Shown piece by piece: positions 48,453 through 61,495 of a stretch of DNA of 64,000 nucleotides. Position 1 is the first letter of the stretch; every line of letters starts with the position of its first letter. The position numbers and the translations under genes were made by a program. The notes below the pieces were generated by a model that saw only the letters and a list, made by a program, of their open reading frames with translations, was not told the origin of the DNA and made no database searches. Origin of the DNA: Massilia sp. 9I (GTDB taxonomy: Bacteria; Pseudomonadota; Gammaproteobacteria; Burkholderiales; Burkholderiaceae_D); the NCBI RefSeq assembly GCF_902506415.1, contig NZ_LR733275.1, positions 1,313,651 to 1,377,650 on the forward strand, in the 5' to 3' direction.

Positions 48453-51110
48453 TTATTTCTTCGCCGCCGCCGATGCGATCTTCTTGGCCGCCGGCTTGCG
48501 CACCGCCGACTTGGCCGGTGCTTTGGCAGCGGCTTTGGCCGGCGTCTTCTTGGCCGCCGCCTTCACAGGCGCCGCCGCACCGTCGGCGCCGTCGCCAGCG
48601 CCATCGGCCGCCCCAGCCTTGCCCTTCGCGCCCGGCTTGGCCTTGCGCTCCTCGAACTCGAAGCTGATCTTGCCGTCCTTGCCGCGCACCAGGAAGGCCT
48701 TGAAGGCGCGGCGGGTACGCTGCGACACGAAGCCCGGCAGCAGGTCGGTCTTGCCGTCGTTGAGCAGCTTGGCCATCTGGTCCGGCAGGATCTCCTGCTG
48801 CAGGATGATGCGGCCGCTGCGGAAGTCGCAGCCCTTCGGCTTGGCCACGGTCTTTTCACACACGTAAGCCAGGCCCATCTCGTAGACGTTGCCGTTGCAC
48901 TTCGGGCAGGGACCGAGCGCGGTCTGGCCGGTGAAGTCGACGCCCTCGCCGTCCTCGCCGTCGTCCTGGTCCTGGCCGAAGTCGAATTCGAGCTTGAAGT
49001 TCTGGATGTCTTCGTCGCGCACGATGCGCAGGATCGCCGCGAACGGACGGCCCATCTTCGAGCGGAAGCCCTGCAGCGGACCGATGGTGCGGTTCTTCAG
49101 CAGCTCTTCGACTTCGCTGATCTCGAACTGGCGGCTGCCCGGCGTCTTCGACATCGAGAAGTCGCACTTGGTGCAGGCGAAGCGGCGGTAGTTTTCCTTG
49201 ACCACGCCGGCGCAGTTCGGGCACGGCGTTTGCAGGGTCGCGTAGTCGCCCGGGATGGTTTCGTTATCGTATTCCTTGGCGCGCTTGACGATAATCTGCG
49301 TCATCTGCGCGATCTCGCGCATGAACTCGTCGCGCGAAATCTTGCCCTTCTCCATTTGCGAGAGCTTGAACTCCCACTCGCCGGTCAGCTCGGGCGCGGT
49401 CAGTTCGTTCACGCCCAGGCCGCGCAGCAGCGTCATCAGCTGCGACGCCTTGGCGGTCGGGATCAGTTCACGCCCTTCGCGCACCAGGTATTTTTCGGTG
49501 AGCAGGCCTTCGATGATGGCCGCGCGCGTCGCCGGCGTGCCCAGGCCCTTGCCGGCCATGGCGTCGCGCAGCTCGTCGGAGTCGACCAGCTTGCCCGCGC
49601 CTTCCATCGCCGACAGCAGCGTCGCTTCGGTATAGCGTGCGGGTGGCTTGGTGACCAGGCCGTTCGGCGTGACCTTGTCGGCCAGGACCTTTTCCCCTTT
49701 TTGCACCGGCACCAGGTTGGCGCCGTCCTTGTCGTCGGTCTGCGCTTCCTTGCCATAAATCTGCAGCCAGCCGGGGTTGGTCATCACCTTGCCCTCGGTC
49801 TTGAACTGGTGGCCCGAGACTTCGGTGAAGCGGGTCGTGACCAGGAACTCGGCCGGCGGGAAGAACACCGCCAGGAAGCGGCGGGTGACCAGGTCGTACA
49901 GCTTCTGTTCCGGCTCGGTCAGGTTCTTCGGGATGACACCGGTCGGGATGATCGCGAAGTGGTCCGAGATCTTGGTGTTATCAAAAATGCGCTTGTTCGG
50001 CTTGACCCAGCCGTTCTTCAGCACCTGCTTCGAGAACTGCTGGTAGTTGTTGGTGTCGTTCAGCGCCTCCATCGTGCCCTTGACGGTGGCGATGTAGTCT
50101 TCCGGCAGGTGGCGCGAATCGGTACGCGGATAGGTCAGCACCTTGTGCTTCTCGTACAGCGCCTGGGCCAGGCCGAGGGTGTTCTTGGCCGAGAAGCCGA
50201 AGCGGCCGTTGGCCTCGCGCTGCAGCGAGGTCAGGTCGAACAGGGCCGGCGCCATCGAGGTGGTCGGCTTCGATTCCTCGGTGACGATGCCCTGCTTGCC
50301 GCGGCAGGCGGCGACGATCGAGTCGGCGGCAGCCTTGCTCCACAGGCGCTCGGCGCGCTTCTCCGGATCGTTCTCGTCCTTCTTGAAATTCTGGTCGAGC
50401 CAGCGGCCTTCGTAGACGCCGGCGGCGCACACGAACTCGGCGCGCACTTCCCAGTAGTCGCGCGGGACGAACTTCTTGATTTTCTCTTCGCGCTCGACCA
50501 CGATCGACAGGGTCGGGGTCTGGACCCGGCCCACGGTGGTCAGGTAGAAGCCGCCCTCTTTCGAGTTGAAGGCGGTCATGGCACGGGTGCCGTTGATGCC
50601 GATCAGCCAGTCCGCTTCCGAGCGGCAGCGCGCGGCGTCGGCCAGCGGCAGCATCTCGTCGTCGGTGCGCAGGTTGGCGAAGCCTTCGCGGATCGCGCCC
50701 GGCGTCATCGACTGCAGCCACAGGCGCTTGACCGGCTGTTTCGCCTTCGCGTTCTGGGCGATCAGGCGGAAGATGAGTTCTCCTTCGCGGCCCGCGTCAC
50801 ATGCGTTGATCAGGGTGGTGACGTCCTTGCGCTTGATCAGCTTGTTCAGCACCTTGAGGCGCGACTCGGTCTTGGCGATCGGGTTCAGCGCGAAGTAAGG
50901 CGGGATCATCGGCAGGTGAGTGAAGCTCCATTTGCCGCGCTTGACGTCGTACTCCTCAGGCACCGCGATCTCGAGCAGGTGGCCGACCGCGGACGACAGG
51001 ACGTATTCGTCGGACTCGAAGTACTCATCGTGCTTGGTGAAGCCGCCCAGCGTCTTCGCGATGTCGTTCGCGACCGACGGCTTCTCGGCGATGATGAGGG
51101 ATTTGGTCAT
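48453..51110 (-). CDS. topB: DNA topoisomerase III
   Basis: TopB is a type IA topoisomerase that unlinks precatenanes and recombination intermediates. The 885-residue protein has the Toprim start (MTKSLIIAEKPSVANDIAKTLGG), acidic triad region CDAGREGELIFRL, and the catalytic Tyr in VGRVQTPTLSIV/LTYPRTDSRHLP. Two C-terminal zinc ribbons follow (CPNCAGVVKENYRRFACTKC and CPKCNG...CEKT). The last 55 residues form a Lys/Ala/Pro-rich tail resembling histone H1, which probably binds DNA. Longer than E. coli TopB for that reason. Confidence 0.95.
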   Translation of the reverse strand: MTKSLIIAEKPSVANDIAKTLGGFTKHDEYFESDEYVLSSAVGHLLEIAVPEEYDVKRGKWSFTHLPMIPPYFALNPIAKTESRLKVLNKLIKRKDVTTLINACDAGREGELIFRLIAQNAKAKQPVKRLWLQSMTPGAIREGFANLRTDDEMLPLADAARCRSEADWLIGINGTRAMTAFNSKEGGFYLTTVGRVQTPTLSIVVEREEKIKKFVPRDYWEVRAEFVCAAGVYEGRWLDQNFKKDENDPEKRAERLWSKAAADSIVAACRGKQGIVTEESKPTTSMAPALFDLTSLQREANGRFGFSAKNTLGLAQALYEKHKVLTYPRTDSRHLPEDYIATVKGTMEALNDTNNYQQFSKQVLKNGWVKPNKRIFDNTKISDHFAIIPTGVIPKNLTEPEQKLYDLVTRRFLAVFFPPAEFLVTTRFTEVSGHQFKTEGKVMTNPGWLQIYGKEAQTDDKDGANLVPVQKGEKVLADKVTPNGLVTKPPARYTEATLLSAMEGAGKLVDSDELRDAMAGKGLGTPATRAAIIEGLLTEKYLVREGRELIPTAKASQLMTLLRGLGVNELTAPELTGEWEFKLSQMEKGKISRDEFMREIAQMTQIIVKRAKEYDNETIPGDYATLQTPCPNCAGVVKENYRRFACTKCDFSMSKTPGSRQFEISEVEELLKNRTIGPLQGFRSKMGRPFAAILRIVRDEDIQNFKLEFDFGQDQDDGEDGEGVDFTGQTALGPCPKCNGNVYEMGLAYVCEKTVAKPKGCDFRSGRIILQQEILPDQMAKLLNDGKTDLLPGFVSQRTRRAFKAFLVRGKDGKISFEFEERKAKPGAKGKAGAADGAGDGADGAAAPVKAAAKKTPAKAAAKAPAKSAVRKPAAKKIASAAAKK

Positions 51111-51397
51111 AGTGTTTCTCGGGTGCTCTATATATAAGTGGCTTTTGCCCGCGCATCATACATGCTCTCGGGCCGGTCGGTAGTCAAAGCCGTAGTGTCT
51201 GAATAGTAACAGTCTCGATTTAGCGGCCAATGATAAGCGCGATGACCGGCGCACCGCAAGTGTGCGCATTTTGGATGATTGCCAAAAAATACTCACAATC
51301 CAGAGGATGAAATCGTCGGCGCGCGTGAGTATGCGTGCATTTGCAGGCTTGGCTGCGGTGCTAGAGTACGATTCTTTTAACCAGCGTCAAGCCATCC

Positions 51398-51934
51398 ATG
51401 CCTGCACATCGCCTCCGTTCGCACATCATCGGCCTTTGCCTGTGCCTGCTGGCTCTCGCCTCCATTGCGTACAGCCGGCCGGCAGCGGCCACGGAACCGC
51501 TGAAAGACCAGATCGTCGTGGGCAAGCTCCAGGGCCACATTTTTCCGAGCGAGTGCTGCTGGCTACCCCTGCCACCGTCCGAGCAGCTGCGCGCCATGAA
51601 GCGCGCGGAGTTCCCGAACTGCACGGCAATCGGCGGACCGGTCGGCATGTTCGAACTCAAGGATGGAAAACTCTGGCTCACGGGACTGCTCAAGTGCAGC
51701 GGCGCCTTTGACCATCGCCAGATCTACCCGGCGCTTGCCAGCCCGGCCTTTGCGGACTGGCTTTCCGGCAGCTTCACGGTCTTGCTGGGCTCTTGCGGCT
51801 ATGACCCGCGTCTCAACGGACAGGCCTATGCGCGCAAGCAGCGGATCACGGTCGAGCAGGGCGTGGTCAGTTCTATGACCGAACTGGGCGGCGACGCGTC
51901 CTGTGCCGGGCGGGCAGCCGCAGCGGAGCCGTGA
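51398..51934 (+). CDS. Secreted protein of unknown family
   Basis: The 178-residue protein has a signal peptide (MPAHRLRSHIIGLCLCLLALASIAYS). An outer part follows with several cysteines (ECCWLPLP, PNCTAIGG, LKCSGAF, GSCGYDP, ASCAG) and motifs GKLWLTGLLKC and SFTVLLGSCGYDP. It is probably periplasmic with disulfides. No family recognised. The 287-bp gap before it (51111-51397) holds no gene; read on the minus strand it contains an AT-rich TATATATA that may be the topB promoter. Confidence 0.6.
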   Translation: MPAHRLRSHIIGLCLCLLALASIAYSRPAAATEPLKDQIVVGKLQGHIFPSECCWLPLPPSEQLRAMKRAEFPNCTAIGGPVGMFELKDGKLWLTGLLKCSGAFDHRQIYPALASPAFADWLSGSFTVLLGSCGYDPRLNGQAYARKQRITVEQGVVSSMTELGGDASCAGRAAAAEP

Positions 51935-51955
51935 ACGAAGGCGGCGCGTGGGCCA

Positions 51956-51984
51956 ATGAAAAACGGGGCTTGCGCCCCGTTTGT
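51956..51984. terminator. Terminator between unknown gene and smg
   Basis: AAACGGGGC pairs with GCCCCGTTT around TTGC; the minus-strand copy ends in five T. It sits in the convergent gap and serves both genes. Confidence 0.8.
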
Positions 51985-52001
51985 ATTTCTTGCCGTGCGG
52001 C

Positions 52002-52460
52002 TTAGTGCAGCTGCCGCGGCTCTTGGTCGTCGTCGTCGCCGAACAGGTCGTCGAACATGAGCGCGTCGGGCTCCTTGCCCTGGCTCCACAGCACCATCAG
52101 CACGATGATCTTGAGCTTGCCCAGAGCGACCGGCGATTCGTCGCAGGCCAGTGCGCGTTCGATGACGATCTCGCGCTGCGTGGGACTGAGCACCTTGGCG
52201 CTCTCGAGAAACTGGATGAAGCCGATGGCCGCACTGCCCAGTTCGATGTACTCCTCGTCCACGTAGTAGCGGATGCCGGTGCATGCATCGATTGCGTCGG
52301 AAACGGCCGCTTCGGTCAGCCCGGAGAGCCAGTCCAGCGCCTCGGAGATCTCGATGTCATCGAAACCGACGGCGGACAGCTTGCGTGCCAGGGCCGCCGG
52401 CTCGGGGCAGGCGTCAGGACGATAGTACGTCTCGTAAAGGTAGACCAGGATGTCGAACAT
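52002..52460 (-). CDS. smg: Smg/DUF494 family protein
   Basis: The 152-residue acidic, helical protein matches the Smg (DUF494) family: [42 protein letters not shown] and [20 protein letters not shown]. Its molecular role is unsettled; it is usually next to dprA and topA or topB, as here. The ATG at 52460 is chosen; upstream residues lack support. A hairpin lies in the 226-nt gap before it. Confidence 0.93.
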   Translation of the reverse strand: MFDILVYLYETYYRPDACPEPAALARKLSAVGFDDIEISEALDWLSGLTEAAVSDAIDACTGIRYYVDEEYIELGSAAIGFIQFLESAKVLSPTQREIVIERALACDESPVALGKLKIIVLMVLWSQGKEPDALMFDDLFGDDDDQEPRQLH

Positions 52461-52635
52461 AGTGACGCTACTGTAGCAGCTAAGCTCGCCGAGGCACAAG
52501 TGTGGCACGTACCGTCTCGTGCCCTGCGTTAAAAACGTTGTTTCGCGGCCTTATTCGTTCGTTCAGTTTTGTCGTCATTTAACAAAATCAAGGCCGATCA
52601 TTTCACAAATATATCTCAAGAAGAATACTGTTTTT

Positions 52636-52656
52636 CGCATTGCCTCATGCAATGCG
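52636..52656. repeat. 8-bp-arm hairpin in dprA-smg gap
   Basis: CGCATTGC-CTCAT-GCAATGCG, perfect arms. There is no T tract after it in either reading direction, so it does not look like a terminator. The rest of the gap (52461-52686) is AT-rich without a clear gene. Confidence 0.4.
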
Positions 52657-52686
52657 CATGCGCTAGCACAAGCATACTTCGCGCGA

Positions 52687-53814
52687 TCACGTTGAACGCA
52701 CCACGCGCTGCACCCGTCCGTCATGCAGACGTTCCAGTTGTCCGGCGAGCTCGAGTGCAAGCAGTTCGCCGGCCAGCCAGCCGGCATCCGCACCGAGGCT
52801 GTCGAGCAATGCGTCCGGCTCCACCGGACCGTGGCCGAGCGCCGTCAACAAGGCATCGTTGCCCGCGCTGCATGCCGGCCTTGCAAGCTGCCGCGCCAGC
52901 GGCGACACCTGCATCGCTGCCAGCACTTCATCGACGGTCTCGACCAGGTGCGCGCCTTCGCGTATCAATTGGTGGCAACCCTTGGCCAGTGCCGAGTGAA
53001 TCGATCCCGGCAAGGCGAATACCTCGCGGCCCTGCTCCGCCGCCATCTGCGCAGTAATCAAGGAACCGGACTGCGCCGCCGCTTCCACCACCAGCACGCC
53101 CGCCGCCATGCCGCTGATGATGCGGTTGCGGCGCGGGAAGTTATTCGCGACCGGTGGCATGCCGAGTGCATATTCGCTGACGATGCAGCCCTGCTCCGCG
53201 ATGCGGTGCGCGAGCGCGCGGTTGCGTGCCGGATAGATACGGTCCGGACCGGTGCCGATGACCGCGATGGTCGAGCCGGCTCTACGCAGCGCGCCTTCGT
53301 GCGCCGCGGTGTCGATGCCCAGCGCCATGCCCGACACCACGCACAGGCCCGCATGCGACAGGGCTTCAGCGAAGCCCTCGGCATTGGCCTTGCCCTGCGT
53401 GCTCGCGTTGCGGCTGCCGACTACGGCGATCATCGGCGCGCGCAAGAGTTCGCGCCGCCCTTTTATATAGAGCAGCAGCGGCGGATCGGGAATGTGCCGC
53501 AGGTCTTGCGGATAGTCGGCGTCGTGCTGCGTGACGAGGTGATGATGCGGCTCGCACAGCCAGGCCAGTGTCATTTCAATCTGGCGCTCGAGTTCGGGCG
53601 TTACGGGGGCACACAGCGCGGCAGCCTGCGCGGCCGGCACATGCGCCGCAAGCGCCGCGTGGCCGGCGCGAAAGATGCTTGACGGCGAACCGAAGGCGGC
53701 CAGCAACAAATTGGCAGTCCGGCACCCCACCCCGCTTGCCTGTTCCAGTCGGATCCAGTCGGCGATGCTGTGCTGGTCTGGAAGGCTGGCAATGTGGGGG
53801 GCCGTGTCCTGCAC
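52687..53814 (-). CDS. dprA: DNA-processing protein DprA
   Basis: DprA loads RecA on incoming single-stranded DNA during natural transformation. The 375-residue protein has an N-terminal HhH-like region (WIRLEQASGVGCRTANLLL), then the Rossmann core: IAVVGSRNAST, VSGMALGIDTAAHEGAL, NNFPRRNRIISG and EAAAQSGSLITAQMAAEQGREVFALPG cut into its parts. A C-terminal winged helix ends it. It lies 8 nt after the LysM gene on the same strand. Confidence 0.95.
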   Translation of the reverse strand: MQDTAPHIASLPDQHSIADWIRLEQASGVGCRTANLLLAAFGSPSSIFRAGHAALAAHVPAAQAAALCAPVTPELERQIEMTLAWLCEPHHHLVTQHDADYPQDLRHIPDPPLLLYIKGRRELLRAPMIAVVGSRNASTQGKANAEGFAEALSHAGLCVVSGMALGIDTAAHEGALRRAGSTIAVIGTGPDRIYPARNRALAHRIAEQGCIVSEYALGMPPVANNFPRRNRIISGMAAGVLVVEAAAQSGSLITAQMAAEQGREVFALPGSIHSALAKGCHQLIREGAHLVETVDEVLAAMQVSPLARQLARPACSAGNDALLTALGHGPVEPDALLDSLGADAGWLAGELLALELAGQLERLHDGRVQRVVRST

Positions 53815-53822
53815 GGTAGAAA

Positions 53823-54920
53823 TTACTCCGGTGAGCGCGCCACGTCGCCGACTTCCACCGGCGCCGTCACTTGCATGATCAGGCCATACGAGACGTTCCT
53901 GAACACGCGGAAAATGAACAGGCTGCCGTATTGTTCATCGGGCAGCTTGATCTGCTGTCTGCCGAAGCCGAGCACGCCTCTTTTGGCGGGGTCCGGCACC
54001 GTCTTCCCGAAATGATAGAGCTGCAGCACGGAGCCGACATCGAGTCCGTCAACAGAACCCCGATTGACAGTGACGACCTGGCTCTGCCCGGCATAGGTCA
54101 CGCCGGCATAGATCGACATCACGCGCGCATCGACGCGTTGTTCCGGCGCGTGCGGCACGTAGTTGCGCACCGGGCTTGGCGGCATCGGAATCAGGAGATC
54201 GTTCACGCCCATTTCCTGGCGCGTCTCGGTGACGCGGAAACTGTGCGCGTCCACGCCCGGCCCGGCTTCGCGATCCAGGGTGACGCTGCCCAGGTAGACG
54301 GCTTCGTGCGCGAGCACCTTGCGGGTCTGTGGATCGCGCAGCGGGCCGCTGGGGCGGAACACCTGGAAGGTCTTGCCGCCTTGCAGATCGCCCTTCACAT
54401 ACACGCGGTCGCCGGTACCGAGGTAGACGCGGCCTTCCTGCGAGGCCACGATGCGCGGCGCGCCGGCCAGTGCATTGGCCTCGACCACGAGCGGCTGGGT
54501 CAGGTAGGGTTCGATCATGCCGGCCGGGATCGACTGCACGGCGTCGTGTTCCAGCGATTCGGTGCGCAGCTGCGGCGACAGCTTCGTCAGCGGCGGCGCG
54601 CCCGCATCGTCGCCGCTGCCGGGATGGGTAAGCGAGAGACGTCCGCGCGCGCGGTCGAAGTAGATGATCTGGCCGGGATAGATCCAGTGCGGATTGCGGA
54701 TCTCGTCGCGGTTCATGCCCCACACCTGCGGCCAGCACCAGGGGTTCTGCAGGAAGGTGCCGGAGATGTCCCACAGCGTATCGCCCTTGACCACGACGTG
54801 CTGGTCGGGGGCATTCGGGCGGAACGTACAGCTTGGGGCGGCCTGGCTAGGTGCGGCCACGGCACACGCCACCAGCGCCACGGCAGCAGCGCGGGTCACG
54901 ACTGTGCTAAAATTTTTCAT
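53823..54920 (-). CDS. Secreted LysM domain protein
   Basis: The 365-residue protein has a signal peptide (KNFSTVVTRAAAVALVACAVAAPSQAA cut at about 27) and one LysM domain at about 41-92 (HVVVKGDTLWDISGTFLQNPW...IYPGQIIYF), which binds peptidoglycan. The rest is a beta-rich region of unknown role (GDRVYVKGDLQGG, VTVNRGSVDGLDVGSVLQLY). It belongs to a conserved set just before dprA in Burkholderiales. It diverges from def across a 265-bp gap that holds no gene. Confidence 0.88.
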   Translation of the reverse strand: MKNFSTVVTRAAAVALVACAVAAPSQAAPSCTFRPNAPDQHVVVKGDTLWDISGTFLQNPWCWPQVWGMNRDEIRNPHWIYPGQIIYFDRARGRLSLTHPGSGDDAGAPPLTKLSPQLRTESLEHDAVQSIPAGMIEPYLTQPLVVEANALAGAPRIVASQEGRVYLGTGDRVYVKGDLQGGKTFQVFRPSGPLRDPQTRKVLAHEAVYLGSVTLDREAGPGVDAHSFRVTETRQEMGVNDLLIPMPPSPVRNYVPHAPEQRVDARVMSIYAGVTYAGQSQVVTVNRGSVDGLDVGSVLQLYHFGKTVPDPAKRGVLGFGRQQIKLPDEQYGSLFIFRVFRNVSYGLIMQVTAPVEVGDVARSPE

Positions 54921-55185
54921 TGCTTACGTCCGTCATTGCGTCCGACATTTGTGGCTTTGACACCGGATGGCTGGCAGCGCGCACCGACCTGCTGGATAGG
55001 CAGAACGCGAATTATGCTCAGTGCCCCGCGCCGATCGACAAAAGGTTGCCGTACTGAATCAAATTCTGCACACAAATCCCTGAACTAGCAAGACAAACCG
55101 CGTTCTGCGAGAGCGGCGATGTGTTGCATTTCTGTACGCGCGCCTAAACCTTATTGAACTGATATTCCCTCTTAATTTTCCGACC

Positions 55186-55728
55186 ATGGCCTTACTAAAG
55201 ATCCTCCGCTACCCCGACCCACGCCTGCACAAGGTTGCCAAGCCGGTCACCGAATTCGGTACCGAGCGCCTGCGCCAGCTGGTGAAGGACATGGCCGACA
55301 CCATGTACGATGCGCCTGGCGTCGGCCTGGCCGCCACCCAGGTGGACGTGCACGAGCGCGTGATCGTCATCGACGTCAGCGAAACCAGCGACAATCTGCT
55401 CGTCTTCGTCAATCCGGAAATCACCTGGGCCAGCGACGAGAAGCAGGTCTACGACGAAGGCTGCCTGTCGGTGCCGGGCATCTACGACGGCGTCGAGCGC
55501 CCTGCCCGCGTCAAGTGCAAGGCCTATGACGTCGAGGGCAAGGGATTCGAGATCGAGGCCGACGGCCTGCTGGCCGTGTGCATCCAGCACGAGATGGACC
55601 ACCTGATGGGCAAGGTCTTCGTCGAATACCTGTCGCCGCTCAAGCGCAACCGCATCAAGGCCAAGCTGCAGAAGGAAGAGCGCGGCATGGAGCGCGACGC
55701 CGCGCAGCGCGCCGGCGCCCGCCGTTGA
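55186..55728 (+). CDS. def: Peptide deformylase
   Basis: Def removes the formyl group from new N-termini. The 180-residue metalloenzyme has all three motifs: [15 protein letters not shown] (Cys93) and HEMDH (His135, Glu136, His139). Its stop shares one base with the fmt ATG (TGATG), so the two are coupled. Confidence 0.97.
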   Translation: MALLKILRYPDPRLHKVAKPVTEFGTERLRQLVKDMADTMYDAPGVGLAATQVDVHERVIVIDVSETSDNLLVFVNPEITWASDEKQVYDEGCLSVPGIYDGVERPARVKCKAYDVEGKGFEIEADGLLAVCIQHEMDHLMGKVFVEYLSPLKRNRIKAKLQKEERGMERDAAQRAGARR

Positions 55729-56675
55729 TGAAAATCGTTTTTGCCGGTACGCCGGAGTTTGCCGCTGTTGCCCTGCGTGCCCTGCACGAGGCCGGCTTCG
55801 AGATTCCCCTGGCCCTGACCCAGCCCGACCGCCCGGCCGGGCGCGGCATGCAGCTGCAAGCCTCCGCCGTGAAACAGTATGCGCTGGCGCACGGTATGGA
55901 AGTCGCGCAGCCGCTGTCGCTGCGCATGGATGCCAAGGATCCGCAGCGCGCGGAAGAGGCGCGCGCCGCCCACGAGCGCCTGCTGGCGCTCGACTACGAC
56001 GTGATGGTGGTGGCGGCCTACGGCCTGATCCTGCCGCGCAGCACGCTCGATATCAAGCCCTGCATCAACATCCACGGTTCGCTCCTGCCGCGCTGGCGCG
56101 GCGCCGCGCCGATCCATCGCGCCATCGAGAGCGGTGACGTCGAGACCGGCGTAACCATCATGGGCATGGAAGAAGGCCTGGACACCGGGCCGATGATGCT
56201 GATGGAACGCGTCGCGATCGAGGACAGCGACACCACCGGCAGCCTGCACGACAAGCTGGCCGCGCTGGGCGGACGCATGATCGTCGAGGCGCTGCGCAAG
56301 ATGGAAGCGGGCCAGCTGGAAGCCGTGCCGCAGCCGGAAGAAGGCGTGACCTACGCGGCCAAGATCAGCAAGGAGGAAGCGAAGCTGGACTTCGGCCTGC
56401 CTGCCGAGCTGCTGTGGCGCCGGGTGCGCGCCTTCAATCCCTTCCCGGGAGCGCAGGGTCTGGTCGACGGCGTGACCGTCAAGGTATGGAATGCCGAACT
56501 GGCGCCTGGCAGTGGAACGCCGGGCCAGGTCTTGGCGGCGGATGCGCAAGGCATCGTGGTCGCATGCGGCACGGGCGCGCTGCGCATGACCGAACTCCAG
56601 AAGCCCGGCGGCAAGCGCCTGGCGGCTGCGGAGTTCCTGAAGAGCTTCCCGCTGGCCGGCAAAAGCTTTTCGTAA
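55728..56675 (+). CDS. fmt: Methionyl-tRNA formyltransferase
   Basis: Fmt formylates initiator Met-tRNA. The 315-residue protein has [17 protein letters not shown], the formyl-transfer motif [20 protein letters not shown] and [16 protein letters not shown]. The C-terminal OB-like domain begins near [16 protein letters not shown]. Length is normal. It follows def directly, the usual pair. Confidence 0.97.
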   Translation: MKIVFAGTPEFAAVALRALHEAGFEIPLALTQPDRPAGRGMQLQASAVKQYALAHGMEVAQPLSLRMDAKDPQRAEEARAAHERLLALDYDVMVVAAYGLILPRSTLDIKPCINIHGSLLPRWRGAAPIHRAIESGDVETGVTIMGMEEGLDTGPMMLMERVAIEDSDTTGSLHDKLAALGGRMIVEALRKMEAGQLEAVPQPEEGVTYAAKISKEEAKLDFGLPAELLWRRVRAFNPFPGAQGLVDGVTVKVWNAELAPGSGTPGQVLAADAQGIVVACGTGALRMTELQKPGGKRLAAAEFLKSFPLAGKSFS

Positions 56676-56681
56676 GGTCGA

Positions 56682-56718
56682 CGTTTGTCATGTCGGGCCA
56701 TGCCCGGAATGACAAACG
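56682..56718 (+). terminator. Hairpin after fmt
   Basis: CGTTTGTCAT...CGGGC pairs with GCCCG...ATGACAAACG, 7 nt after the fmt stop. The T tract is poor, so it may be partial. Confidence 0.5.
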
Positions 56719-56730
56719 CTCAATAGAAAA

Positions 56731-56747
56731 TCGGGGCAATGCCCCGA
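56731..56747 (-). terminator. Terminator of the BrnA-like gene
   Basis: TCGGGGC-AAT-GCCCCGA; on the minus strand it is followed by TTTTC, 5 nt after the BrnA-like stop. Confidence 0.7.
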
Positions 56748-56751
56748 CCAA

Positions 56752-56985
56752 TCACTTCTCCAGCGACGCAGCCGTCCGCTGCGCATCCATGTACTCACGG
56801 AGCACCTGGTTGATACGGGTCTGGTAACCCGGACCAGCCGACTTGAACCATTCCAGCATGTCCACGTCCAGGCGGATCGTCACGATCTGCTTCACGCCGT
56901 TGTTCATTTGCGGCTTCACGGCAACTGCCGGCTCTTCGATGCGGTTCACCGATTGATCCCAATCCGGCTCATATTCTTTGTTCAT
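56752..56985 (-). CDS. BrnA (DUF4415)-like antitoxin, orphan
   Basis: The 77-residue protein ends with the BrnA/DUF4415 ribbon-helix-helix signature: VTIRLDVDMLEWFKSAGPGYQTRINQVLREYM. BrnA neutralises the RNase toxin BrnT and represses its own operon. In brnTA the toxin gene lies just upstream; here no BrnT-like frame exists in the 247-bp gap before metH, so it is an orphan. AT-rich direct repeats (TGTAAC) lie 64-111 bp upstream of the start. Confidence 0.8.
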   Translation of the reverse strand: MNKEYEPDWDQSVNRIEEPAVAVKPQMNNGVKQIVTIRLDVDMLEWFKSAGPGYQTRINQVLREYMDAQRTAASLEK

Positions 56986-57174
56986 GCAATCATCCCGTTA
57001 AAAGCTTCGCCAACACGGTGGCGACGAAGTTAATTGTCGTCCGTGTATGTAACGTAAAGATTGCGGATGTGCCGGGTTTTGTAACGTCATGTAACAGTTC
57101 CGTATATCCATACATAAAGATACAAACACAAAACCGCCTTTTCGCCCCTGCCGGAGCAATACGCCGTCCTGACG

Positions 57175-57180
57175 TATAAT
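57175..57180 (+). promoter_or_regulatory. Predicted -10 element of metH
   Basis: A perfect TATAAT lies 53 nt before the metH ATG. No clear -35 is visible. I looked for a cobalamin, SAM or SAH riboswitch in the leader and saw none. Confidence 0.4.
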
Positions 57181-57232
57181 CGTAGACCGCCCAACAGTAA
57201 ACGGCCTGTCAAGCCGCTAGAAAGACGCCACC

Positions 57233-61003
<3,771 letters not shown>

Positions 61004-61016
61004 TCCGCTTCATCCG

Positions 61017-61037
61017 CCGCCGGCCTCGCGCCGGCGG
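61017..61037 (+). terminator. GC-rich hairpin after metH
   Basis: CCGCCGGC-CTCGC-GCCGGCGG, 14 nt after the metH stop, without a T tract. A weak terminator at best. Confidence 0.4.
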
Positions 61038-61108
61038 TCCTCTGGCGAACTTCCTCCCTGCAGCATTGTCTAAAGCTATGCGACGTTCTTCGCTAGGAGG
61101 TACCCATC

Positions 61109-61483
61109 ATGGCAATGCATCTTGCGTCCAGACGCTGGCAGGACCAGCTCATGGTCGTGATCGGCGTCTGGCTGTTCATCTCGCCCTGGGTGCTCGGCTA
61201 TCCGCTTGACTCGGCGCCCAGCATCAATGCCTACCTCGCGGGCATCATCATCGCGCTGTCGGCCGCGTTCGACCTGGTCAAGACCTATGTCTGGGCCGTG
61301 CTGCTGAATATCGTGATGGGAACGTGGGTGGCGGCCTCGTCCTGGCTGGTCGGCGTGGTGCGCGACCCGGCCATGACCTGGAGCTTCGTCATCGCGGGCA
61401 TTGCGACGATCGTCCTGGCGGTGTGGGAGCTGCGCAGCGATCCGGAGCTGCACCGGCAGTGGACGCGCTCCGGCGCAACGTAG
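61109..61483 (+). CDS. SPW repeat membrane protein
   Basis: The 124-residue membrane protein has four helices and two copies of the SPW-type motif: WLFISPWVLGY and ASSWLVGVV. Such proteins sit in the inner membrane with no known function. The ATG follows AGGAGGTACCCATC, a strong ribosome site. It follows metH by 106 nt but has no evident functional link. Confidence 0.82.
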   Translation: MAMHLASRRWQDQLMVVIGVWLFISPWVLGYPLDSAPSINAYLAGIIIALSAAFDLVKTYVWAVLLNIVMGTWVAASSWLVGVVRDPAMTWSFVIAGIATIVLAVWELRSDPELHRQWTRSGAT

Positions 61484-61495
61484 GGGCGACGCCGA

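Noticed and set aside
48357..51137. Plus-strand open frame of 926 codons across topB
   Set aside because: Antisense shadow of topB; no recognisable domain and no promoter or ribosome site that fits.
56986..57232. Cobalamin or SAM-type riboswitch before metH, or a brnT toxin gene
   Set aside because: I could not find the B12-box, SAM or SAH riboswitch cores, nor a BrnT-like frame, in this gap.
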